In this document: positions 1 to 7,419 of the stretch, in pieces
Layout of the letters: the number at the start of each line of letters is the position of its first letter
Numbering within the stretch: position 1 is the first letter of the stretch
Source of the DNA: Streptacidiphilus sp. 4-A2
GTDB lineage: Bacteria > Actinomycetota > Actinomycetes > Streptomycetales > Streptomycetaceae
Length of the DNA: 64,000 bases
Assembly: GCA_014284505.1 (NCBI GenBank)
Contig: JAAFYY010000001.1
Span: 4,402,001-4,466,000 of the forward strand
Direction: 5' to 3'
Notes under the pieces: model-generated
What the model saw: the letters and a program-made list of their open reading frames with translations, nothing else
What the model was told of the DNA's origin: nothing
The model's database searches: none
Translations under genes and position numbers: made by a program

Positions 1-1131
1 CGGATGATCCAGGTCGCGGCGCTGCGTGCGGGGGTGCGGCTGGCCCACGAGCCCAGCCTCGCGCCGGCCGATCTGCTGCCCGCGCTGGCCTCGTTCCGGC
101 CGACCTTCCTGCCCGCCGTCCCCTATGTCTTCGAGAAGCTGATGGCCCGGGCCCGCCGCGCGGCCGAGGAGGACGGGCGCTCGGCCGTGTTCGAGCGGGC
201 GGTGGAGATCGCGGTCCGCCATGCCGCCGCGGTCGAGCGGCAGTCCTTCGGATCGGGCCCCGGCCCCTCGACCGCGCTGCGGCTCCAGCACCAGATGTAC
301 GAGCGGATGGTCTACACCCGGATCCGGGCGGTGCTCGGCGGCCGGGTCAGATCCGCCATCTCCGGCGGCTCGGCGATGAGCCGCGAGCTGGGACTGTTCC
401 TGGCCGGCGCCGGGATAGCGGTGCACGAGGGGTACGGGCTGACCGAGACCACCGCCGCGGTCACCTCCAACCCGCCGGAGCGGACCCGCTTCGGCACCGT
501 CGGGCTGCCGGTGCCCGGCAGCACCGTGCGCATCGCCGACGACGGCGAGGTGTGGGTGCAGGGGGCCACGGTCTTCCAGGGCTACCTCGGCCCGGACGGC
601 GCCGTGGAACCGGCGCTGGACCGGAAGGGCTGGCTGGCCACCGGCGACCTGGGGCACCTGGACGGCGACGGCTACCTCACCATCACCGGCCGCAAGAAGG
701 AGATCATCGTCACCAGCAGCGGCAAGAGCGTCGCCCCGGCGCTGCTGGAGGACCGGGTGCGGACGCACCCGCTGGTGGCGCAGTGCGTGGTGGTCGGCGA
801 CAACCGTCCCTATGTGGGGGCGCTGCTGGTCCTGGACCGGGAGGCACTGGGGCACTGGCAGCGGCGCCGCGGCAAGCCGCAGCTGCTGCCGGCCGAGGCC
901 TGCCGCGACCCGGAGCTGCACGCGGAACTGCGGCGTGCGGTGGGCGCGGCCAACACCGCGGTCTCCCGGGCCGAGTCGATCCGCTCGTTCCGGGTGCTGG
1001 CCGGGGAGCTGACCGAGGAGCAGGGGCTGCTCACCCCCTCGTTGAAGCTGCGCCGCCGGGCGGTGGCCAAGGCCTGCGCGGCCGAGATCGAGGCGCTCTA
1101 CCGCACCGCCGCGGCGGCCCTGCCCGGCTGA
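1..1131 (+). CDS. Long-chain acyl-CoA synthetase (FadD15-like), 5'-truncated by window edge
   Basis: C-terminal 376 residues of an AMP-forming acyl-CoA ligase, which activates fatty acids with ATP and CoA. The frame is open from the first base, so the N-terminal part with the P-loop lies outside the window. Visible motifs are YGLTETTAA (acyl-adenylate site), GWLATGDLGHLDGDGYLTI and the hinge GRKKEIIVTSSGKSVAP, followed by the C-terminal lid. The YVGALLVLD segment and lid layout match the long-chain (FadD15/ACSL) branch better than acetyl-CoA synthetases. It is convergent with the GDSL esterase gene, with a strong hairpin between them. No frame break was seen in this part. The substrate chain length is inferred from family resemblance only. 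Confidence 0.93.
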   Translation, partial: RMIQVAALRAGVRLAHEPSLAPADLLPALASFRPTFLPAVPYVFEKLMARARRAAEEDGRSAVFERAVEIAVRHAAAVERQSFGSGPGPSTALRLQHQMYERMVYTRIRAVLGGRVRSAISGGSAMSRELGLFLAGAGIAVHEGYGLTETTAAVTSNPPERTRFGTVGLPVPGSTVRIADDGEVWVQGATVFQGYLGPDGAVEPALDRKGWLATGDLGHLDGDGYLTITGRKKEIIVTSSGKSVAPALLEDRVRTHPLVAQCVVVGDNRPYVGALLVLDREALGHWQRRRGKPQLLPAEACRDPELHAELRRAVGAANTAVSRAESIRSFRVLAGELTEEQGLLTPSLKLRRRAVAKACAAEIEALYRTAAAALPG

Positions 1132-1153
1132 CCCGGGGGCCGGACGGGCAGGG

Positions 1154-1194
1154 CCCGGTACCGGCGCCGTGTGGGGACCGGCGCCGGTACCGGG
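1154..1194. terminator. Bidirectional hairpin terminator between fadD-like gene and GDSL esterase
   Basis: CCCGGTACCGGCGCC at 1154-1168 pairs perfectly with GGCGCCGGTACCGGG at 1180-1194 (15 bp stem, 11 nt loop). It lies between the stop codons of two convergent genes, the usual place for an actinomycete terminator without a T tract. Confidence 0.75.
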
Positions 1195-1197
1195 TGG

Positions 1198-2010
1198 TCA
1201 GCCCGCGGCGCTGGTGAACGCCGGCAGGTAGCCGTCCGCCTGACCGGCGGAGGTCGGGTGGTAGGACTCGTCGATCGGCAGCGTGGTGCTGTGCAGCCAG
1301 GCGTCGTCCGAGCAGATCTCATGCCCGTTGAAGGCCGGGCGGACATCGGCGAAGCTGAAGCCCGCGGTGGTGGCCGCGCTGTTGATCACGGTGTCCAGCG
1401 CGTCCGCGGCACCGTTGATGGCGTTGCGGGAGGTGTTGCTGATGCCGAACAGGCAGTCCCCGGGCACCTGGTAGAGGTGCGGGTAGTCGAGCACCACCAC
1501 ATGCGCGTTGGGGGCGTCCGCGCGGATCGCCGAGTAGACCGCGCTCAGCTTGGCGCCCAGCTGGGTGTTGACGAAGTTCTCCGCCGTGGCGACCGCGCTC
1601 AGGCAGGAGCTGGTGCCGTCCAGCACGCAGGTCTCCATGGTGCTGGAGAAGCCGGCGTCGTTGCCGCCGATGCTGATGCTGACCAGCCCGGTAGAGGCGT
1701 TGAGCCCGGACAGCTGGCTGCTCAGCACGTCCGCGGTGGTCGCCCCGGAGCAGGCGGCGAAGTCGAAGGAGCCGGGGTGGTTGGCCTGCTGCCACAGGTA
1801 GGGGTAGGCCAGGGTGCTCTGTTCGCAGTCGCCGCTGGAGCTGATGTAGCTGCCGGAGCCGACGCCGGAGGAGTAGGAGTCCCCCAGGGCGGCGTAGCCG
1901 GTGGCTGCGGCGTTGGCGGGGGCGATGGCGAGGCCGGTGAAGCCGAGGGTGAGTGCGGAGAGGGCGGCGATGCCGACTGTGCGAAGGGAACGCGCGCGGG
2001 GTGGGCGCAT
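1198..2010 (-). CDS. Secreted SGNH/GDSL esterase-lipase
   Basis: 270-residue secreted hydrolase. The ATG at 2010 is chosen because GGAGG sits 6 nt upstream and the next residues form a signal peptide: MRPPRARSLRT, a hydrophobic run, then cleavage after PANAAA (about residue 36). The mature part carries the SGNH blocks: GDSYSSGVG (nucleophile Ser, block I), the Gly in block II, SIGGNDAGF (Asn, block III) and DESYHPTSAG (Asp and His, block V). Six Cys suggest three disulphides as in Streptomyces extracellular lipases of this family. It should hydrolyse esters or lipids outside the cell; the natural substrate cannot be read from the sequence. The frame is intact. An upstream in-frame start at 2103 would add 31 residues before the signal peptide and is unlikely. 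Confidence 0.9.
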   Translation of the reverse strand: MRPPRARSLRTVGIAALSALTLGFTGLAIAPANAAATGYAALGDSYSSGVGSGSYISSSGDCEQSTLAYPYLWQQANHPGSFDFAACSGATTADVLSSQLSGLNASTGLVSISIGGNDAGFSSTMETCVLDGTSSCLSAVATAENFVNTQLGAKLSAVYSAIRADAPNAHVVVLDYPHLYQVPGDCLFGISNTSRNAINGAADALDTVINSAATTAGFSFADVRPAFNGHEICSDDAWLHSTTLPIDESYHPTSAGQADGYLPAFTSAAG

Positions 2011-2137
2011 AAGTGCCTCCACGATGGGGGTATGGCACCGGTCCGGGTGCCATACAACGTGATACCAGTCAGTAACGACGGCGCCCAGTGTCCATGCCAA
2101 CAATTTCTCCGGAAACTCACTGTCGGCCGGTCAGGAG

Positions 2138-2554
2138 TCAGCCGAGAAAAGAGAGCCTGACGGTGCGTCGGGGGTTGTCGCCGTTGGTGTCCACCAGCAC
2201 CACCGACTGCCAGGTGCCCAGCGCCATCCGGCCGTCGACCACCGGCAGCGTCGCGTGCGGGGCGACCAGTCCGGGCAGCACGTGGTCCCGGCCGTGGCCG
2301 GGACTGCCGTGCCGGTGCCGCCAGCGCGAGTCCGCCGGGAGCAGCTCGCGCAGCGCCGCCAGCAGGTCCTCGTCGCTGCCCGCGCCGGTCTCGATCACCG
2401 CGATCCCGGCGGTGGCATGCGGGACGAACACGTTCAGCAGGCCGTCCCGGCCGGGCGCGACCTCCCGCAGGAAGGCGGCACAGCGCTCGGTGATGTCCAC
2501 CGTGGTCTCGCTGCCGCCGGTGGTGAGTTCGTAGGTCACAGTGTCGAATGCCAT
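2138..2554 (-). CDS. YjbQ / UPF0047 family protein
   Basis: 138-residue single-domain protein of the YjbQ (UPF0047) family. The conserved core is visible: FVPHATAGIAVIETG near the middle and the C-terminal RMALGTWQSVVLVDTNG segment with the family GTWQ motif. YjbQ proteins form small trimers, and weak thiamine-phosphate synthase activity has been reported for some; the true role is unsettled. I chose ATG 2554 because the homologous region begins with FDTVTYEL. A GTG at 2587 would add 11 residues without homology. The gene follows the anti-sigma-like gene by about 50 nt on the same strand and could be the last gene of that transcript, but no functional tie is evident. Confidence 0.88.
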   Translation of the reverse strand: MAFDTVTYELTTGGSETTVDITERCAAFLREVAPGRDGLLNVFVPHATAGIAVIETGAGSDEDLLAALRELLPADSRWRHRHGSPGHGRDHVLPGLVAPHATLPVVDGRMALGTWQSVVLVDTNGDNPRRTVRLSFLG

Positions 2555-2601
2555 GGGCCCATCTTCACCCGTCCCGTCGGCGGCCACAGTCCGGCACCTG
2601 C

Positions 2602-3294
2602 TCAGAAGGTCTGGTGGCCGATGACCTGGTGCTGGGCGTCGTACTCGACCAGGCTGTGCATCTTCACCCCGGCGGCGACCGGGATGACGTAGGCGGTGAA
2701 GTCGGTGCCCGGGAGGGTGACCACCTTGACGGTGACCGGGGCGCCGTTGCCGAAGGTCGCGGTGGCGCTGACGACCTCCGCCTCCGGCTGGGCGGTGTAC
2801 AGCACAGCTCCGGCGGCCAGGCTCTGCTGGCCGTACATGCCGGACGGCGCGGGGTCCCGTGGGCCGCTGACGCCCGTGCAGTTCCCGTAGGGCGAGGTCT
2901 TCTTCCCGTCCACGGTCGTGGCCATGCAGACCACGCCCCTCCGGCCGTCCGAGCCGCTGAACGGGGAGTCCGCGGGGGCCTGCGGGTAGTACACCAGCGA
3001 CTCGGACCAGGAGTGGCCGTCCAGCACGCCCTGGCCCAGGCTGCGGGAGACCACAGCCGGCGCCGGCGGGGCGGCCGGGAGCGCGTAGGTACGGCTCTGG
3101 CTGTGGCCGGGCCAGGGCACGGTCACGCCGGCCACCACGGCGGCGGCCAGGGCGCAGCCCGCGGCGGCGGCCCGCAGCGCACGTCGGCGGGTGCGGCGGG
3201 CCCCGCCCGCGCGCAGGATCTCGGCCAGCGGCGGTGCGGACGGCGTCAGCCGACCGGCCGAACGCGCCAGCGCATCATGCAGTTCGTCGGTCAT
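2602..3294 (-). CDS. Membrane-anchored partner of the ECF sigma factor (putative anti-sigma factor) with extracellular domain
   Basis: 230 residues: a short basic cytoplasmic part (MTDELHDALARSAGRL, then RRTRRRALR), one membrane helix at about residues 38-56, a Pro/Ala linker, and a 150-residue extracellular domain starting at LGQGVLDGHSWSESL. Its ATG overlaps the sigma-factor stop (ATGA), which is the usual arrangement of ECF sigma and anti-sigma genes and implies translational coupling. The typical zinc anti-sigma motif HxxxCxxC is absent and the cytoplasmic part is short, so the anti-sigma role is inferred from position and topology. The ectodomain is closely similar to the product of the gene at 3862-4467 (shared VLDGHSWSES, NCTG, ATFGN and SLVEYDAQH blocks). 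The ectodomain has no family I can name. Confidence 0.8.
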   Translation of the reverse strand: MTDELHDALARSAGRLTPSAPPLAEILRAGGARRTRRRALRAAAAGCALAAAVVAGVTVPWPGHSQSRTYALPAAPPAPAVVSRSLGQGVLDGHSWSESLVYYPQAPADSPFSGSDGRRGVVCMATTVDGKKTSPYGNCTGVSGPRDPAPSGMYGQQSLAAGAVLYTAQPEAEVVSATATFGNGAPVTVKVVTLPGTDFTAYVIPVAAGVKMHSLVEYDAQHQVIGHQTF

Positions 3295-3827
3295 GAACGG
3301 GCTCCCAGCAGCTCGCCGGTGTAGTCGGACAGGGACGGATCGGCCCGCAGCTTGGCCAGGGCGCGGGACGCCTGGCTCTTCACCGTGCCGACACTGCAAC
3401 CGAGCTCCTGGGCCACCTGCTCGGCACTCAGGTCCTCCCAGTAGCGCAGCACCACCACCGCCCGTTGCCGGGCGGGCAGCCGGGCGAGGGCGGCGACCAG
3501 TTGGTCGCGTTCCTCGCCCGGCTCCGCGCCCGACCGCGGGGCGGGGTTCTCCGGCAGGAAGGGCGTCAGCAGCTGGGTGACCCGGCGCCGGCGGGCCCGG
3601 CTGTAGTAGGTGTTCACCAGCGCCCGCCGGAGGTAGCCGACCGCGCTCTCCGGCCGGATCCGCGGCCAGTGCGGGTAGACCCGCACCAGCGTGGCCTGGA
3701 CCAGGTCCTCGGCCTCGTGGAAGTCGCCGGTGAGCAGGTAGGACATCTGCACCAGCGCACCCCATCTGGCAGCCACGAACTCGCTGAAGCGGGCGTCGTG
3801 GCTGTCCAGGTCGAGAGTGCTGTGCAC
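3291..3827 (-). CDS. ECF RNA polymerase sigma factor, SigE family
   Basis: 178 residues. Region 2 (FVAARWGALVQMSYLLTG, then EAEDLVQATLVRVYPHW, the DLVQ core helix) and region 4 (LPARQRAVVVLRYWEDLS, EVAQ-like helix, GTVKSQASRALAKLR) are clear, so this is an extracytoplasmic-function sigma factor that directs RNA polymerase to a special promoter set. GTG 3827 is preferred over an ATG at 3950: AAGGA sits 10 nt upstream and homology starts soon after. It lies 35 nt downstream of the secreted-domain gene (3862-4467) and overlaps the membrane partner gene by 4 nt. The three genes probably form one transcript, so the signal may be sensed by the shared extracellular domain. Confidence 0.93.
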   Translation of the reverse strand: MHSTLDLDSHDARFSEFVAARWGALVQMSYLLTGDFHEAEDLVQATLVRVYPHWPRIRPESAVGYLRRALVNTYYSRARRRRVTQLLTPFLPENPAPRSGAEPGEERDQLVAALARLPARQRAVVVLRYWEDLSAEQVAQELGCSVGTVKSQASRALAKLRADPSLSDYTGELLGARS

Positions 3828-3861
3828 GGTGCGGGTGTCCTTACGTTGGCCGGGCGGGGCG

Positions 3862-4467
3862 TCAGAAGCTCTGGCGGTCCACGACGTGGTGCTGGGCGTC
3901 GTACTCGACCAGCCCGTGCATCTGGGCGCCGCGGGCGACCGGGATGACATAGGAGCGGAAGTTGGTGCCGGGGATGGTGCCCACCTGCACGGTGATCGGG
4001 CGGGCGTTGCCGAAGGTCATGGTGGCGCTGGCGACATCGGCCGCGGGCTGGCCGCTGAACAGCGAGAACCCGCCGGGGTAGGTGATCTGCCCGTACATGC
4101 CGGCCTGCCCGTTGTCGTGCGTGCCGGTCTCGCCGGTGCAGTTGCCGAGGGGCGTGGCGTCCTTGCCGTCCACGGAGACGGCCAGGCAGAGCAGGCTGGC
4201 CGGGTTGTGGCCGGGCGCGAAGCTCGCGGGGGTCTGCTTGTAGTAGTCCAGCGACTCGGACCAGGAGTGGCCGTCCAGCACGCCCTTGCCGAGGACCCGG
4301 CTGAAGGTCGGCACGGGAGCCTTGGCCGTGACCTTGGCCGGGGCCTTGGCGGGGGCCTTGGCGGGGGCGGCGGTGCTGCTCGCGGCGGCGGCCGCGGTGG
4401 TCAGCGCGACGCAGGCCGCGGCGGCGCCGCCCACAGCGGCAAGCTTCTTCATGCGGGACAGGGACAT
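3862..4467 (-). CDS. Secreted paralogue of the sigma-partner ectodomain
   Basis: 201-residue exported protein. MKKLAAVGGAAAACVALTT looks like a signal peptide, followed by an unusual Ala-Pro-Lys repeat linker (APAKAPAKAPAKVTAKAP) that may extend in the cell wall. The remaining 145 residues match the ectodomain of the membrane protein at 2602-3294 along their full length, including LDGHSWSESL, NCTGETG, TFGNARP and the C-terminal HGLVEYDAQH. Two Cys are conserved in both copies. Only the membrane anchor is missing. It is encoded directly upstream of the sigma factor, so it may be a soluble ligand, decoy or target of the system. ATG 4467 has a GAGGAGAAC site upstream. No frame break. The function is unknown. 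Confidence 0.85.
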   Translation of the reverse strand: MSLSRMKKLAAVGGAAAACVALTTAAAAASSTAAPAKAPAKAPAKVTAKAPVPTFSRVLGKGVLDGHSWSESLDYYKQTPASFAPGHNPASLLCLAVSVDGKDATPLGNCTGETGTHDNGQAGMYGQITYPGGFSLFSGQPAADVASATMTFGNARPITVQVGTIPGTNFRSYVIPVARGAQMHGLVEYDAQHHVVDRQSF

Positions 4468-4634
4468 GGTTCTCCTCGTTCACACGGGTACTTCGGGAAG
4501 GGACTGCAAGGGAAGCGGCGCCGCCTCACCCCTAAGTACTCCCGCCGCACCGGGCGGGGTTGCCTGGAACCAGGAATCTTTTTCTTCGGGCCGCCAGGGC
4601 CTGGGCCTGCACCGGGCCGGGGCCGGGGCCCGGG

Positions 4635-5021
4635 TCAGCTCAGGTCGTCGGCCTGCCCGAGCAGGGTGCGCAGCAGGTGCTCGTCGTCCGGGCTGAGCCC
4701 GGCGACGAAGCGGGTCAGCACCGCGTCCCGGTCGGGGGCCTTCTCCAGCTCGGAGCGCATCCGGCGGGCCGTCAGCCCCGGCGCGTCCTGGGCCTCCAGC
4801 GCGGGCGCGTAGGCGAATGCCCGGCCGACACGCGTACGGGTGACCACGCCTTTGCCGTGCAGCCGGGAGAGGATGGTGGTGACGGTGGTGCGGGCGAGCT
4901 CGTCGCCGAGCACCCGCTGGATGTCCCCCGGCGTGAGCGGTCCGCCGGCCGACCAGAGCACGGCGAGCACCTGGGCCTCCAGCTCGCCTGGGTGGCGGCG
5001 CTGCGCTCCGACTGTCGCCAT
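4635..5021 (-). CDS. BlaI/MecI/CopY family transcriptional repressor
   Basis: 128-residue winged-helix repressor: LEAQVLAVLWSAGGPLTPGDI, then the recognition region RTTVTTILSRLHGKGVV and the wing RTRVGRAFAYAP, then a C-terminal dimer helix bundle (LLRTLLGQADDL). BlaI repressors bind TACA/TGTA dyads and are usually inactivated by a BlaR-type M56 metalloprotease. No M56 gene is present nearby, so this is an orphan BlaI, common in actinomycetes. ATG 5021 follows a GGGAGGGGGA site. The gene is divergent from the DedA gene and a matching dyad (5101-5114) lies between them, so it probably controls both itself and DedA. Confidence 0.9.
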   Translation of the reverse strand: MATVGAQRRHPGELEAQVLAVLWSAGGPLTPGDIQRVLGDELARTTVTTILSRLHGKGVVTRTRVGRAFAYAPALEAQDAPGLTARRMRSELEKAPDRDAVLTRFVAGLSPDDEHLLRTLLGQADDLS

Positions 5022-5100
5022 CAGGACTCCCCCTCCCGGATCGCCGCCCGCCCGTCGTCCGGGGGCAGCGCACTCCATCCACTAGAGTGACACGGACCGA

Positions 5101-5114
5101 CTACATGTATGTAG
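5101..5114. promoter_or_regulatory. Putative BlaI operator in the blaI-DedA divergent promoter
   Basis: CTACAT-GT-ATGTAG is a perfect 6 bp inverted repeat with the TACA...TGTA core known for BlaI/MecI operators. It is centred about 85 bp from the blaI start and 85 bp from the DedA start. A second short dyad, CACTAGAGTG at 5080-5089, overlaps the likely blaI -10 region. The match to the family operator is seen directly; binding is inferred. Confidence 0.65.
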
Positions 5115-5192
5115 ACGGTAAATAAGCAGACCGTAAGCCCGAGCCCGGCTCGGACTCGAACCAGTGTCCACCATCGCAGGAGCGTGACATCC

Positions 5193-5858
5193 ATGGCCCC
5201 GGACCCGACACTGCTGACGCAGTTGGCGGTGAACCCGCTGAGCGCCGACTCGATGCTGGCCGCCTTCGGCGCGCTCGGCATCTTCGTCATCCTGTTCGCC
5301 GAGACCGGACTGCTGGTCGGGTTCTTCCTGCCCGGCGACTCGCTGCTGTTCACCGCCGGGCTGCTGTGCACCACCGACAAGGACCATCTGAACCTGCCGT
5401 CGGTGCTGCTCTGTGCCCTGGCCGGGGCGCTGCTCGGCGCCCAGGTCGGCTATCTGATCGGGCGCAAGGGCGGCAAGGCGCTGCTGGCCCGCAGCAGCAA
5501 CCGGCATCTCCAGGCGGGCGCCGTGCGGGCCGAGCAGATCCTGTCCGACTACGGGTACGCCAAGGCCATCGTGCTGGGCCGGTTCATCCCGGTGGTGCGC
5601 ACCGTGCTCAACCCGATGGCCGGGGCGCTCAATGTGCCGCTGCGGACCTTCACCCTCTGGCAGGTGGCCGGCGGCGCGGTCTGGTCGGTCGGAGTCACTC
5701 TCGCCGGGTACGCCCTCGGCAACACCATCCCCAATATCGACACCTATCTGCTGCCGATCATCGGACTGATCGTGCTGGTGTCGGTGGTCCCGGTAGCCCT
5801 GGAGATCCTGCGCAGCCGCAGGCCCGCCAAGCCGCTGCCCACCAAACCGACGGAGTAG
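5193..5858 (+). CDS. DedA family inner-membrane protein
   Basis: 221 residues with about five hydrophobic segments. Typical DedA/SNARE-associated motifs are present: FAETGLLVGFFLPGDSLL near the N-terminus, GYLIGRKGGKALL, and the FIPVVRTVLNPMAGALNVP signature in the second half with the conserved Arg and Pro. DedA proteins are thought to scramble or recycle lipids such as undecaprenyl phosphate and to support membrane homeostasis. ATG 5193 is chosen because AGGAG lies 10 nt upstream; a GTG at 5184 would overlap that site. The gene is divergent from blaI with a BlaI-type operator between them, and a PAP2 phosphatase gene follows after 9 nt. Both proteins could act on the same lipid carrier, which is an inference. 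Confidence 0.92.
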   Translation: MAPDPTLLTQLAVNPLSADSMLAAFGALGIFVILFAETGLLVGFFLPGDSLLFTAGLLCTTDKDHLNLPSVLLCALAGALLGAQVGYLIGRKGGKALLARSSNRHLQAGAVRAEQILSDYGYAKAIVLGRFIPVVRTVLNPMAGALNVPLRTFTLWQVAGGAVWSVGVTLAGYALGNTIPNIDTYLLPIIGLIVLVSVVPVALEILRSRRPAKPLPTKPTE

Positions 5859-5867
5859 ACACACGCG

Positions 5868-6493
5868 ATGCACGTGACGCACCTGACCCAGTCGGCCCTG
5901 GACGGCTCCGCGGTCGACGGGGGCTGTACCACTGGTTCATCACCCAGGCGGCGCAGGCCCCGCACTGGTTCGACCATCTGATCTCGCTGTACGCGAGCTA
6001 CGGCCTCGGGCTGTTCGCACTGCTGATGATCGCCGGGTGGTGGCGGGCCAGGCGCGGCGCCGACCCGGCCGCGATGGCGACAGCGCTGGCCGTACCGGTC
6101 GCGGTGGTGGTCGCCTATCTCGCCAACGACCTGGTCAAGAGCATCTTCGACGAGGCCAGACCCTGCCAGGTGATCACCTCGCCGGCCACCATCCAGCCCT
6201 GCCCCGGCGTCGGCGACTGGTCCTTCCCGAGCAACCACTCGGCCATCGCCGCGGCCTCGGCCGCCGCGCTGTGGCTGCTCGACCGCAGGCTCGGCGCGAT
6301 CGCCACGCTGGCCGCACTGGTCATGGGCTTCGCCCGGATCTGGGTCGGCGCGCACTACCCGCACGACGTGGTGGTGGGCTTCGCGCTGGGCGCGGCGGTC
6401 GCCACCGCGGTGGCGCTGGCCGCCCGGCGCTGGGCCCCGCCAGTGGTGATCAGATTGCAGTCGGGCTTCCTGCGCCCGTTCCTGACCTCCTGA
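5868..6493 (+). CDS. PAP2 family membrane phosphatase (one apparent frameshift)
   Basis: Membrane phosphatase of the PAP2 superfamily, about 208 residues after correction. The triad motifs are KSIFDEARP (C1, degenerate KxxxxxxRP), SFPSNHSA (C2) and RIWVGAHYPHDVVVG (C3), typical for enzymes that dephosphorylate lipid phosphates such as undecaprenyl pyrophosphate. Several membrane helices are visible. ATG 5868 gives MHVTHLTQSALDGSAVDG; the frame then breaks near 5918-5925 (a G5 run followed by C), and conserved sequence resumes as LYHWFITQAAQAP, consistent with one missing base. The gene starts 9 nt after DedA, so the two are probably cotranscribed. The stop codon opens a 14-bp tandem array. 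Confidence 0.85.
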
Positions 6494-6589
6494 TCACAGC
6501 AGGAGGATCGCAGCCGGCGGATCACAGCTGGCAGATCACAGCTGGCAGATCTCAGTCGGCAGATACCAGCGGGCAGATCTCAGCCGACA
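6492..6589. repeat. Seven tandem copies of a 14-bp unit at the PAP2 stop codon
   Basis: Consecutive 14-mers with consensus GATCACAGCCGGCA run from 6492 to 6589; copies three and four are identical (GATCACAGCTGGCA). The array starts inside the PAP2 stop codon and fills half of the space between two convergent genes. Units are too short and have no spacers, so this is not a CRISPR array. Confidence 0.85.
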
Positions 6590-6641
6590 GATTTCATCGG
6601 CTGATTTTTGTCAGCTGACATCCGTCAGCTGGGATCCGCCC

Positions 6642-6690
6642 GCTGCTCCCCCGTCAGCCGCTCCCCGATCAGCTGCTCCCCCGTCAGCCG
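6642..6690. repeat. 19-bp direct repeat (30-bp period) across the MBL-hydrolase stop codon
   Basis: GCTGCTCCCCCGTCAGCCG occurs at 6642-6660 and again at 6672-6690. The second copy contains the stop codon (TCA on the plus strand at 6684-6686) of the minus-strand hydrolase gene; the first copy lies just downstream of it. Confidence 0.8.
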
Positions 6691-7322
6691 GTCTCCACCT
6701 GGTCGCCGGAGGCCAGCCGCCGGTAGTCGACGTCCTTGGCCAGCATTCCGACAAAGCGCTCCACACCGGCCAGGCCGATGTCGCTGAGCATCGCGTCGTG
6801 CAGCGCCAGCGCCCGCGCCGCGCCCACCGCGCGGGCGTAGTCGACCACCTCGGCCAGCTTGGACCAGGGCGCGTGCACCGGCAGCAGCAGCGTGCCGACC
6901 GGCTGGTCCGGGACGGTCAGCGCGTCGCCGGGGTGGAACACCTCGCCGTCCACCAGGAAGCCGACATTGCCGACCAGCGGGATCTCGGGGTGGATCCGCG
7001 CATGCCACTCGCCGTGGACCTGCACCTCGAAGCCCTCGGCGGTGAACGCGTCGCCGTGCCCGACCCGCTGCACCCGGCCCGCGCCGAGGCCGGTGAGCTG
7101 GTCGGCAACCGCGTCGTTGGCCCAGATCCGCAGGGCCGGGTTGGCCTCGGCGGCGGCCCGCAGCCGGGGCTCCTCGAAGTGGTCGAAGTGCTCATGGGTG
7201 ATCAGCACCGCGTCGGCCCCCTCCAGGGCCTCGGGCTCGGTGAACGCCCCCGGGTCCAGGACCAGGGTCCGCCCGTCCTTCTCCAGCCGGACACAGGCGT
7301 GCCCGAACTTGGTCAGCCGCAT
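6684..7322 (-). CDS. MBL-fold metallo-hydrolase (UlaG-like)
   Basis: 212 residues with a metallo-beta-lactamase fold: N-terminal TKFGHACVRLE, LVLDPGAF, the metal motif THEHFDHF (HxHxDH) near residue 43, HGEWHARIH, FHPGDALTVP (Asp ligand) and the C-terminal ALHDAMLSD (His). The short form without a flavodoxin or RNA-binding domain resembles the UlaG/YtnP-like group that cleaves esters, phosphodiesters or lactones; the substrate cannot be predicted. ATG 7322 begins directly with the family N-terminus, with GGAAGG upstream. The frame is intact. The gene is convergent with PAP2, and its stop codon is part of a short direct repeat. Confidence 0.88.
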   Translation of the reverse strand: MRLTKFGHACVRLEKDGRTLVLDPGAFTEPEALEGADAVLITHEHFDHFEEPRLRAAAEANPALRIWANDAVADQLTGLGAGRVQRVGHGDAFTAEGFEVQVHGEWHARIHPEIPLVGNVGFLVDGEVFHPGDALTVPDQPVGTLLLPVHAPWSKLAEVVDYARAVGAARALALHDAMLSDIGLAGVERFVGMLAKDVDYRRLASGDQVETG

Positions 7323-7419
7323 GCTGCCGTTCCTTCCGTGGTGAAGCCCTGCTCACCGCCCATCCTGCCGCAGCACGGCAGCTGCCTCCGGCCGGTAGCC
7401 AGGTGCTCTCAGGCCCTGG

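Noticed and set aside
6492..6690. Possible CRISPR array
   Set aside because: Units of 14 bp follow each other without spacers and no cas gene is present.
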